A stretch of DNA of 23,319 nucleotides from an uncultured Alistipes sp. (GTDB lineage Bacteria; Bacteroidota; Bacteroidia; Bacteroidales; Rikenellaceae). The first letter of the stretch is position 1, and each line of letters begins with the position of its first letter. Where the stretch lies: NCBI GenBank assembly GCA_900553175.1, contig USCH01000024.1, positions 1 to 23,319 of the forward strand, in the 5' to 3' direction. The notes beneath the pieces are model-generated. The model saw only the letters and a list, made by a program, of their open reading frames with translations. It searched no databases and was not told the DNA's origin. This document shows, in pieces, positions 1 to 6,380 of the stretch. The translations under genes and the position numbers were made by a program.

Positions 1-74
<74 letters not shown>

Positions 75-84
75 GTTGCGTGTG

Positions 85-115
85 CAAAGATAGACAAATA
101 ATCCGAAACTCCAAA
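85..115 (-). promoter_or_regulatory. promoter of tRNA-Ala
   Basis: On the minus strand a TTTG -33 element (112-115) and a TATCTTTG -7 element (85-92) are separated by 19 bp. This matches the Bacteroidetes housekeeping consensus TTTG/TAnnTTTG. Transcription would begin near position 78, a few bases before the tRNA 5' end at 74. The remainder of the 75-354 gap, about 280 bases, holds no gene or clear terminator that I can support. Confidence 0.75.
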
Positions 116-354
116 CTTTTTCCGCTCTTGGAATGCGATTTTTTTTGTCTCCCGATTTCCGAACGGAAGGGGCGCCAGACAGTGCATGGGGCCGCGATGG
201 GGCTGCTGTGAGGTGGATACCGCTATGGAGCCGCCGGGCGGCGGTGGGCCCGAGGCGGGTTTGTCCGTGCGGCGGATGAGCCGGAGGCGTCTCAGAGGGC
301 GGGTGGAGCGCAGGGGGCGGCTTGGCGGCGATGCGTCGGAACGGCGGGCCTGCG

Positions 355-1026
355 TCAGCGGATCGAGTTCATGCGGATGCTGGCCTTGACGAGCGCGAGG
401 GCGCGGATGCGGTCGACGGCCACCTCCTTGTCGGCATGGTGGGGATTCTGGCTGACGAGCTTCACGTATCCCGCGCGTTCGGACTTCTGAATGTACTTCA
501 CGGTGACGAACTCTTCGCCGTCGATGTCGATCGAAAGCAGATACATGTCGCCCCAGAAGATGTCGTCGATGTTGCGCAGCTGCTTGTACAGCACGATGTC
601 GCCGCTCTTGAGCAGCGGGTACATCGAGTCGCCGACGATGTAGATCGCCCCGTCGCATTTGGGGAGGTTGGGGATGTGGATGTAGTTGACGGGTTTGGTT
701 TGCGTCTGGTCGGCGAAAAGCGGAACCAGACCGGCGGTTCCCTCGATCGAATAGAGCGGTACGCTCTGCATGGGCAGCGAATTGTCGGTGCGGAGGCGGT
801 AGGCCGTCAGATCGGGTTCGGCGTTGAACATCTCCCCGCGGCCCGATTCGAGCCATTCGGGATTGACATTCAAATCCTGAACCAGTATGTTGCGGTTGCG
901 GGACGACAGCCCCGCCTTGCCGGTCTCGATCATCGAAAGGGCCGATTTCCCGATGCCAAGTCGCTGTGCAAGTTGATCTTGCGTCATGCCGAGTTGCTTG
1001 CGTATCAATTTTAACCGTTCGTTCAT
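355..1026 (-). CDS. XRE-family repressor with S24 (LexA/CI-like) peptidase domain
   Basis: This 223-residue protein is a phage-type transcriptional repressor. Residues 3-60 are a Cro/CI helix-turn-helix (LGMTQDQLAQRLGIGKSALS). Residues 85-220 are an S24 domain with the nucleophile in VGDSMYP (Ser134), a candidate catalytic Lys177 in FVTVKYIQ, and an Ala98-Gly99 pair in EGTAGLV where self-cleaving relatives are cut. All the elements for DNA-damage-triggered self-cleavage are therefore present, although autocleavage itself is inferred. It is transcribed divergently from a small unknown gene and a phage terminase, which it may control. The ATG at 1026 is right for the HTH start. LexA is less likely, because LexA has a winged helix rather than an XRE domain. 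Confidence 0.9.
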   Translation of the reverse strand: MNERLKLIRKQLGMTQDQLAQRLGIGKSALSMIETGKAGLSSRNRNILVQDLNVNPEWLESGRGEMFNAEPDLTAYRLRTDNSLPMQSVPLYSIEGTAGLVPLFADQTQTKPVNYIHIPNLPKCDGAIYIVGDSMYPLLKSGDIVLYKQLRNIDDIFWGDMYLLSIDIDGEEFVTVKYIQKSERAGYVKLVSQNPHHADKEVAVDRIRALALVKASIRMNSIR

Positions 1027-1078
1027 GGCCGATCCATTGAAAAAAATTATAGAGAAAATTGTATTTTTCGCGTCGGAA

Positions 1079-1093
1079 ATTCAAAAATTGAAT
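1079..1093. promoter_or_regulatory. candidate operator dyad
   Basis: This is a perfect inverted repeat, ATTCAA-AAA-TTGAAT, with 6-bp arms and a 3-bp spacer. It lies immediately upstream of the rightward -7 box and within the leftward 5' leader, between the repressor and the divergent gene. Its position suits an operator for the XRE/S24 repressor. Binding is inferred, and in AT-rich DNA such a dyad could arise by chance. Confidence 0.4.
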
Positions 1094-1094
1094 A

Positions 1095-1102
1095 TATCTT
1101 TG
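1095..1102 (+). promoter_or_regulatory. -7 element of rightward promoter (unknown gene, terminase)
   Basis: TATCTTTG matches TAnnTTTG and would start transcription near 1109, about 50 bases before the ATG at 1162. No good TTTG -33 element is seen at the usual spacing, so the promoter may be weak or regulated. It faces the leftward -7 box across five bases. Confidence 0.5.
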
Positions 1103-1107
1103 TCCTG

Positions 1108-1139
1108 CAAAGTTAAGCAATTTATTTTTATTTGCCAAA
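1108..1139 (-). promoter_or_regulatory. promoter of the XRE/S24 repressor
   Basis: On the minus strand a TTTG -33 element (1136-1139) and a TAACTTTG -7 element (1108-1115) are 20 bp apart, a good Bacteroidetes promoter. The start point would fall near 1101, inside the rightward -7 box, leaving a leader of about 75 bases before the ATG at 1026. Confidence 0.65.
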
Positions 1140-1161
1140 TCATCATTTCCTATCCTTTCCA

Positions 1162-1449
1162 ATGATCTACACGGTCTCATCTGATCTTTACCTCGAAGTT
1201 GCGCAGCGTTTGTGCGAAGCGATCGGCTGCGGCGGTTATTTTTCGGGATCGGTCCCGGTCCAGGCACCGGATGCCGAATGTCGCCTGACCGCTTCGGTGA
1301 TCGTTTATCGTCGCCGGGAATCGTTGCCGGAGGGCGATGCGGAGCCGATTTCGGACCTCGTGCCCGTCTGGTGGGAGTTCCGCACGGTCACCGACCGGGG
1401 CGAGGTGCCCAACGACTTCTCCTTCTCCGAACTCCGCCGTCTGCTCTGA
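1162..1449 (+). CDS. small protein of unknown function
   Basis: This is a 95-residue, acidic, soluble protein that I do not recognise. It has no signal peptide or membrane segment. Visible stretches include an N-terminal helix-like segment (SSDLYLEVAQRLCEAIG), a middle part with RLTASVIVYRR, then DLVPVWWEF and a C-terminal FSFSELRRLL. The ATG at 1162 is preferred over an in-frame TTG at 1132 because it follows the TATCTTTG promoter at a normal distance. It is the first gene divergent from the repressor and precedes the terminase. A terminator-like hairpin at 1585-1616 would end its transcript. Its placement suggests a phage-related or repressor-controlled role, but no function is claimed. Confidence 0.75.
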   Translation: MIYTVSSDLYLEVAQRLCEAIGCGGYFSGSVPVQAPDAECRLTASVIVYRRRESLPEGDAEPISDLVPVWWEFRTVTDRGEVPNDFSFSELRRLL

Positions 1450-1530
1450 ACGGCGCAATTTCCCGGTTCCGGCTCTCTCGGATGCGGCATCGTCCGCCGG
1501 AACCTTTCGCGAACGGACCCGCCCGCCGCT

Positions 1531-3222
1531 GTGCCGAGCAAAGGGTCCAAAAATCGAACCATCGTGTCTCGTAAAACCGATCGTACCTCTGCGGGGTGTG
1601 AACCCGCAGAGGTTTTCGTTCCCGGAGTGGGGCTGCTGACGCTTGCCGCGCCCGCTCCGGATGCGGAGAGCGCCGGCTCCGGCGCCTGCGAAAAGACCTG
1701 CGAAAAGACCCCTGCGCCCCGAATCGTCGGTGCGGCTCCTGCCGCAGCCCTCGGACCGCTTCCGGACCGGTCCGACCGGCCCGATCTTCCCTCTGGAGGC
1801 CCGGCGGAAAACGGCCCGGTTTCGTTCGTCGATTTCGCCCGGGAGGTCTACCCCTTTCTGGAGTTCCAGCCCTTCCACCGCGTCTATTACCGCGTGCTCG
1901 AAGCCTTCGCCCGGGGGCGCATCCGGCGGCTGATCGTTTCGATGCCGCCCCAGCACGGCAAGAGCGTCGGCGCCACCACGCTGCTTCCGGCCTACGTGCT
2001 GGGGCTCGATCCCGACTGCCGCGTGGCCATCGCCTCCTATTCCGGGGCGCTGGCTTCGAAGTTCAACCGCCGGGTGCAGCGCATCATCGAGTCGCGCGAA
2101 TACGGCGAACTCTTCCCCGCCACGACCATCAAGCGCGGCACCAAGCCGCCCAGCTACATCCGCACGGCCGACGAGGTGGAGATCATCGGCCGGCAGGGCG
2201 GGCTGCTCTCGGTCGGCCGCGAAGGGTCGCTCACGGGCAACCGCGTCGACTGCTTCATCCTCGACGACCTCTACAAGGATGCCCTCGAGGCCAATTCGCC
2301 CTTGATCCGGGCCAACTGCTGGGAGTGGTACACGTCGGTGGTCCGCACCCGCATGCACAACGCCTCGCGCGAGCTGGTGGTCTTCACGCGCTGGCACGAG
2401 GAGGACCTCATCGGCACGCTTGCAGCCCGCGAGCCGGTCGTCGCGCTCACGCGCTGGGAGCAGCTCGATGGGGTGCGTCCGGGCGAGTGGCTCCACCTCA
2501 ATTTCGAGGCGCTCAAGGCGTCGCCGCCCTCCGAACTCGATCCGCGGGCGCCGGGCGAGGCGCTGTGGGAGGCGCAGCACGGCGCGGAGCTGCTGGCGGC
2601 CAAGCGGCGGCTCGATCCCCTGCAATTCGAGGCGATGTACCAGGGGCATCCCTCCTCGCGCGAGGGGCTTCTCTACGGACCGAATTTCGCCGAGTACGAC
2701 GCGCTGCCGCACGAGATCGTCCGCCGGGCCAACTATACCGACACGGCCGACACGGGCGACGACTACCTCTGTTCGCTCTCCTATGCGGTCGATGCCGACG
2801 GTGCGGTCTACATCACCGATGCGGTCTATTCCCGCGAACCGATGGAGCGGACCGAAGGGATGGTCGCCGAGATGCTCGTGCGCTCCGGGACGCGTCAGGC
2901 GGCCGTCGAGAGCAACAACGGCGGCCGCGGCTTCGCCCGGGCCGTGCAGGCGCTGGCGCCCGACGTGCGCATCGAGTGGTTCCATCAGAGCGGCAACAAG
3001 GAGGCGCGCATCCTCTCCAATGCCGCCACGGTGCTCCATCTGCTGCGGTTTCCGCGGGGCTGGAACCTGCTTTGGCCCGACCTGTACGCCCATCTGACCA
3101 CCTACCGCCGTCAGTTCCGCTCGAACCGCTGGCACGATGCCGCCGACGTGGTGACGGGCATCGTCGAACGCGAAGTCGCCGACCGGACGCGCCGCCGGGT
3201 GAAGAACATGCGTTTTTTGTAG
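1531..3222 (+). CDS. phage terminase large subunit (TerL)
   Basis: This is a DNA-packaging motor with ATPase and nuclease domains. Counting from the GTG at 1531 (563 residues), the Walker A-like motif is PPQHGKS (139-145). A motif ASYSGALASKFNR follows at 168-180. The Walker B motif is FILDD (242-246), and TRWHEEDLIG (286-295) is the usual coupling region. The nuclease half has acidic residues in YTDTADTGDD (402-411), VESNN (459-463) and HDAADVV (535-541). All the key motifs look intact. The start is uncertain: the first roughly 95 residues are Pro/Ala-rich and lie outside the domain, and a terminator-like hairpin sits within them. A GTG at 1627 (531 residues) may be the real start. No small terminase, portal or capsid gene follows; the next gene is metabolic. 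Confidence 0.85.
   Translation: MPSKGSKNRTIVSRKTDRTSAGCEPAEVFVPGVGLLTLAAPAPDAESAGSGACEKTCEKTPAPRIVGAAPAAALGPLPDRSDRPDLPSGGPAENGPVSFVDFAREVYPFLEFQPFHRVYYRVLEAFARGRIRRLIVSMPPQHGKSVGATTLLPAYVLGLDPDCRVAIASYSGALASKFNRRVQRIIESREYGELFPATTIKRGTKPPSYIRTADEVEIIGRQGGLLSVGREGSLTGNRVDCFILDDLYKDALEANSPLIRANCWEWYTSVVRTRMHNASRELVVFTRWHEEDLIGTLAAREPVVALTRWEQLDGVRPGEWLHLNFEALKASPPSELDPRAPGEALWEAQHGAELLAAKRRLDPLQFEAMYQGHPSSREGLLYGPNFAEYDALPHEIVRRANYTDTADTGDDYLCSLSYAVDADGAVYITDAVYSREPMERTEGMVAEMLVRSGTRQAAVESNNGGRGFARAVQALAPDVRIEWFHQSGNKEARILSNAATVLHLLRFPRGWNLLWPDLYAHLTTYRRQFRSNRWHDAADVVTGIVEREVADRTRRRVKNMRFL
1585..1616 (+). terminator. Rho-independent terminator-like hairpin
   Basis: An 11-bp perfect stem (ACCTCTGCGGG at 1585-1595, CCCGCAGAGGT at 1603-1613) with a 7-base loop is followed by TTT and then CGTT. 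It lies 135 bases after the small unknown gene and just before the GTG at 1627. The short T-run makes it a moderate terminator. It may end the upstream transcript or act as an attenuator ahead of the terminase. Confidence 0.6.
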
Positions 3223-3261
3223 AAAAAGCCTTTCCTGCGGTGCTTTCCGCCGAAAAATTCC

Positions 3262-3269
3262 TACCTTTC
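3262..3269 (+). promoter_or_regulatory. possible -7 element for the nitronate monooxygenase-like gene
   Basis: TACCTTTC matches TAnnTTTG except in the last base and lies about 40 bases before the ATG at 3309, at the usual distance. No convincing -33 element is seen. This is weak evidence. Confidence 0.3.
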
Positions 3270-3308
3270 GGCCGATTCCAATCAGGTTTCAAATAAATTC
3301 GACAACCC

Positions 3309-4424
3309 ATGAAAACATTGCAAATCGGAAATCTGTGCGCATCCGTGCCTGTCGTTCAGGGCGGTATGGGCGTGGGCATATCCCTTTCGGGGCTGGCTGC
3401 GGCCGTCGCTGCCGAGGGCGGCATCGGCGTCGTCTCGTCGGCCGGACTGGGGGCCATCTACCGCGAATACTCCGCAGACTACCGCAAGGCCTCGGTCTGG
3501 GGTCTGCGCGAGGAGCTGCGCAAGGCCCGTGCGGCGACGCGGGGCATCATCGGCGTGAATGTCATGGTCGCCATGTCCAATTTCGCCGACATGGTGCGCA
3601 CGGCCGTCGCCGAGCGTGCCGACATCATCTTCTCGGGGGCCGGGCTTCCGCTCAACCTGCCGTCGTTTCTGCCCGAGGGGGCCCGCACCAAGCTCGCACC
3701 CATCGTTTCGTCGGCCCGGGCCGCGGTGCTGCTGTGCCGCAAATGGTTCTCGGAGTACCGCTACGTGCCCGATGCCATCGTGGTCGAAGGGCCGAAGGCG
3801 GGCGGACATCTGGGCTACAAACGCGAGCAGATCGACGACGAGCGTTTCTCGCTGGAACGGCTCGTGCCGGAGATCGTCGCCGAGGTGAACGCCTTCGCCG
3901 CCGAACATGACCGCCATATCCCGGTGATCGCAGGGGGCGGCATCTACACGGGCGAGGACATCTACCGCATCATGGAACTGGGTGCCGAGGGGGTGCAGAT
4001 GGGCACGCGCTTCGTCACCACCGAGGAGTGCGACGCCGATCCCGCCTTCAAGCAAAGTTACATCGACGCCCGGCCCGAAGACATCGAGATCATCGAAAGT
4101 CCCGTCGGCATGCCGGGCCGGGCCATCCGCAGCTCGTTTCTGGACCGGGTGAAGGAGGGGTTGAAACGCCCCAAGGCCTGCCCGTTCGACTGTATCAAGA
4201 CGTGCGACGTGACGCACAGCCCCTATTGCATCATGCTGGCGCTCTACAATGCGTTCAAGGGGCGCTTGCAGAACGGCTACGCCTTCTGCGGGGCCAATGC
4301 CTGGCGGGCCGAGAGGATACAGCCGGTGCGCGAGCTGATCGCTTCGCTCAGGCGGGAGTACGACGATTTCGCCGCCCGTTGCAGCGGAGCGCCCTTGCGC
4401 GAAAAACTCTTCGGCGGCCGCTGA
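3309..4424 (+). CDS. nitronate monooxygenase / FabK-like flavoprotein
   Basis: This 371-residue TIM-barrel flavoprotein belongs to the nitronate monooxygenase (2-nitropropane dioxygenase)/FabK superfamily, whose members bind FMN. Family signatures are PVVQGGMGVGIS near the N-terminus (14-25), VEGPKAGGHLG with the conserved His167, VIAGGGIYTG (206-215) and GVQMGTRFV (228-236) for the FMN phosphate. The substrate could be a nitronate or an enoyl thioester and cannot be decided from sequence. Beyond the barrel is a cysteine-rich stretch, C291, C295, C299 and C307 (CPFDCIKTC...C) plus C327, which the classical enzymes lack and which could bind metal or an Fe-S cluster. The gene is monocistronic, with its own weak promoter and a strong terminator. 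Confidence 0.85.
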   Translation: MKTLQIGNLCASVPVVQGGMGVGISLSGLAAAVAAEGGIGVVSSAGLGAIYREYSADYRKASVWGLREELRKARAATRGIIGVNVMVAMSNFADMVRTAVAERADIIFSGAGLPLNLPSFLPEGARTKLAPIVSSARAAVLLCRKWFSEYRYVPDAIVVEGPKAGGHLGYKREQIDDERFSLERLVPEIVAEVNAFAAEHDRHIPVIAGGGIYTGEDIYRIMELGAEGVQMGTRFVTTEECDADPAFKQSYIDARPEDIEIIESPVGMPGRAIRSSFLDRVKEGLKRPKACPFDCIKTCDVTHSPYCIMLALYNAFKGRLQNGYAFCGANAWRAERIQPVRELIASLRREYDDFAARCSGAPLREKLFGGR

Positions 4425-4442
4425 CGGCCGGTTCGTCGATGG

Positions 4443-4480
4443 AAAAGCCCCCTGCCGCATCCGTGCGGCAGGGGGCTTGC
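4443..4480. terminator. bidirectional terminator between convergent genes
   Basis: A perfect 13-bp stem (4447-4459 with 4464-4476) closes a TCCG tetraloop. On the minus strand it is followed by TTTT (from AAAA at 4443-4446), and on the plus strand by TTGCT. It separates the flavoprotein gene, ending at 4424, from the lipoprotein gene, ending at 4501. It should work better for the leftward transcript of tsaD and the lipoprotein. Confidence 0.88.
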
Positions 4481-4500
4481 TGTGCGTCTCTTCGTGCGGA

Positions 4501-5235
4501 TTACGGCACGGGGGCGTAGGTGAGCGTCAGACGGGCCATCTGCGCGTTTTTCTTGTTGACGACCGTCAGCCGGTAGCGCACGCCGGCCTGCGGGGCGACG
4601 GGCGCGAAGGTCAGCGTCAGTCCGTCGTCGTGGGGCGTGACGCTCTGGTCGATCATCGTGCCGTCGGTGTCGGTCAGCTCCAGCTCCACGGTGCCGTTGG
4701 CGCTCGTCGTCGAGGTGTAGACAGCCTCGACGAGGGCTTTGCCCGCGAGGGCGGGCAGCTCGACGTAAGCGCCCGTTTTGCTGAAAAACAGCCCCTTGTT
4801 CGGTTCGGGAATGTTGGCGGAATACTGCGCATTGTCCACCCAGAAGTATTTGCCGTTCACCGCGCCGTCGGCGTATACGGCGAACTTATGGCCCGCGATG
4901 AGGTATTCGCCTCGTCCCGTGAGGCTCTGCTCCGAGCTGCCGGGCAGGGCGGGCGCGGCGATGCCGGGGCCCTCGGCGAAGTCGATCGCCACGACCGTGC
5001 GTCCGGGTGTCGGGTCCGGTTCAGGCTCGGGTTCGGGTTCAGGCTCCGGTTCCGGATCGGGGTCAGGGTCCGGATCCGGGTCGGGTGTCGGGTCGGGTGT
5101 CGGATCGGGGTCCGGAGCGGGTGCGGGCTGTTCGGTGCCGTTTGCGGCCGGCGTGTCGTCCTTGTCGCCGCAGGCGGTGAGGGCGCCCCAGAGCAGCAGG
5201 GCGGCGAGCAGGGTCGCAAGTTGCAGTTTTCTCAT
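4501..5235 (-). CDS. lipoprotein with Pro-Asp/Pro-Glu repeat linker, function unknown
   Basis: This 244-residue secreted lipoprotein opens with a signal peptide MRKLQLATLLAALLLWGALT and a lipobox LTAC (Cys22), followed by GDKDD. Residues 37-77 are a strict dipeptide tract of PD, PT and PE units, which forms a stiff, acidic spacer. Residues 79-244 look beta-rich (TVVAIDFAEG, GRGEYLIAGHKFAVYADG, TVELELTDTDG, RYRLTVVNKK, ARLTLTYAP), consistent with a beta-sandwich domain displayed at the cell surface. I do not recognise the family. Upstream in-frame sequence reads into tsaD in another frame and is not coding. The gene lies 44 bp after tsaD with no promoter visible, so it is probably co-transcribed with it. 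Confidence 0.85.
   Translation of the reverse strand: MRKLQLATLLAALLLWGALTACGDKDDTPAANGTEQPAPAPDPDPTPDPTPDPDPDPDPDPEPEPEPEPEPEPDPTPGRTVVAIDFAEGPGIAAPALPGSSEQSLTGRGEYLIAGHKFAVYADGAVNGKYFWVDNAQYSANIPEPNKGLFFSKTGAYVELPALAGKALVEAVYTSTTSANGTVELELTDTDGTMIDQSVTPHDDGLTLTFAPVAPQAGVRYRLTVVNKKNAQMARLTLTYAPVP
5005..5127 (-). repeat. hexanucleotide-like repeat coding for PD/PE/PT dipeptides
   Basis: About 20 imperfect 6-bp units of the type GGGTCC, GGGTCG, GGTTCA and GGCTCC (plus strand) encode residues 37-77 of the lipoprotein. Because units are 6 bp, slippage would change linker length without shifting the frame. Confidence 0.85.
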
Positions 5236-5279
5236 GACGGAATGGTTTTGCGGATCAGCGTGAGCGATGTATGGGCGGA

Positions 5280-6308
5280 TTATTGCGCGAGCTCTTCGAG
5301 CCGGGCCACGGGCGAGACGTCGAGTGCCGAGAAGTCGCCGTGGAGGTAGCGGTAGTGTCCGGCCATGGCGATCATCGCGGCGTTGTCGGTCGTGAATTTC
5401 AGTTCGGGCAGGAACGTGCGCCAGCCCCGTTTGCGCCCCTCGGCCACGATGCCGCCGCGCAGCCCCGAGTTGGCCGATACGCCTCCGGCGATGGCGATGT
5501 CGCGGATGCCGGTCTGCTTCGATGCCTTGACGAGCTTGTCGATGAGAATTTCGACCACGGTCGTCTGGAGCGAGGCGCACAGGTCGGCCTTGTTGCGCTC
5601 GATGAATCCCGCATCGTCGGCCACGCGGTCGCGCAGCGTGTAGAGGAACGAGGTCTTGAGACCCGAAAACGAGTAGTCCAGCCCCTCGACGCGGGGCCGG
5701 GCGAAGCGGAAGGCTCCCGGGTCGCCCTCTTTGGCCAGCCGGTCGATCACCGGACCGCCCGGGTAGGGCAGCCCCATCACTTTGGCACATTTATCGAATG
5801 CTTCGCCTGCGGCATCGTCGATCGTCGTGCCGATGATCCGCATTTCGAGCGGCGAGTCGACCCGCACGATCTGGGTGTGTCCGCCGCTGACGAGCAGGCA
5901 GAGGAACGGAAATCCGGGGTGGGGCAGCTCCCGGTCGGGCAGGTCGATGAAGTGCGAGAGGATGTGCCCCTGCAGGTGGTTGACCTCGACCAGCGGGATG
6001 TTGCGGGAGAGCGAGAGCCCTTTGGCGAACGATACGCCGACCAGCAGCGATCCCACCAGTCCGGGGCCGCGCGTGAAGGCGATGGCATCCACGTCGCCGG
6101 CCTCCAGTCCGGCTTCGCGGAGCGCCGTGTCGACCACCGGCACGATGTTCTGCTGGTGGGCGCGCGAGGCCAGTTCGGGAATCACTCCGCCGTACTTGAC
6201 GTGCACGGCCTGCGAGGCGATGACGTTCGACAGCAGCCGGTTGTTGCGCAATACGGCGGCCGAGGTGTCGTCGCACGAGGATTCGATGCCGAGAATTGTG
6301 ATATCCAT
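5280..6308 (-). CDS. tsaD: tRNA N6-adenosine threonylcarbamoyltransferase TsaD
   Basis: TsaD transfers the threonylcarbamoyl group to A37 of ANN-decoding tRNAs, giving t6A. It works in the cytoplasm with TsaB and TsaE, which are not in this window. The 342-residue length is normal. ILGIESSCDDTSAAV opens the ASKHA fold, HLQGHILSH carries the metal ligands His111 and His115, LLVSGGHTQ (138-146) is the nucleotide loop, IAGGVSANSGLR (273-284) follows, and TDNAAMIA contains Asp308. It is divergent from tamB with 72 bp between the start codons, an arrangement I recall as common in Bacteroidetes. A lipoprotein gene follows it. The ATG at 6308 begins directly at the first beta-strand. Confidence 0.97.
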   Translation of the reverse strand: MDITILGIESSCDDTSAAVLRNNRLLSNVIASQAVHVKYGGVIPELASRAHQQNIVPVVDTALREAGLEAGDVDAIAFTRGPGLVGSLLVGVSFAKGLSLSRNIPLVEVNHLQGHILSHFIDLPDRELPHPGFPFLCLLVSGGHTQIVRVDSPLEMRIIGTTIDDAAGEAFDKCAKVMGLPYPGGPVIDRLAKEGDPGAFRFARPRVEGLDYSFSGLKTSFLYTLRDRVADDAGFIERNKADLCASLQTTVVEILIDKLVKASKQTGIRDIAIAGGVSANSGLRGGIVAEGRKRGWRTFLPELKFTTDNAAMIAMAGHYRYLHGDFSALDVSPVARLEELAQ

Positions 6309-6321
6309 CTCCGTTTTTTCG

Positions 6322-6350
6322 TTGGATTAACTAAAAAAAGGTTAAATTTG
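6322..6350 (+). promoter_or_regulatory. promoter of tamB
   Basis: A TTGG-like -33 element (TTG at 6322-6324) and a TAAATTTG -7 box (6343-6350) are 18 bp apart. Transcription would start near 6357, leaving about 24 bases before the GTG at 6381. Confidence 0.55.
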
Positions 6351-6380
6351 CAAATTCCATCCAGGTCGTAGACCCGTCTC

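Noticed and set aside
226..246. GC-rich hairpin (GCCGCC-G-GGCGGC) as terminator of the repressor gene
   Set aside because: No T-run follows on either strand, and the tiny loop makes the stem partly a simple GC-rich palindrome.
186..389. 67-residue open frame between the tRNA and the repressor
   Set aside because: It overlaps the repressor 3' end, is Arg/Gly-rich and has no promoter at a proper distance; it looks like chance reading in GC-rich DNA.
1177..3135. 652-residue open frame antisense to the terminase
   Set aside because: The plus strand carries all the terminase motifs in order; the antisense product has none.
4501..5790. 429-residue version of the lipoprotein extending into tsaD
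   Set aside because: The extension is out of frame with tsaD and Arg-rich. The proper start at 5235 gives a signal peptide and lipobox.
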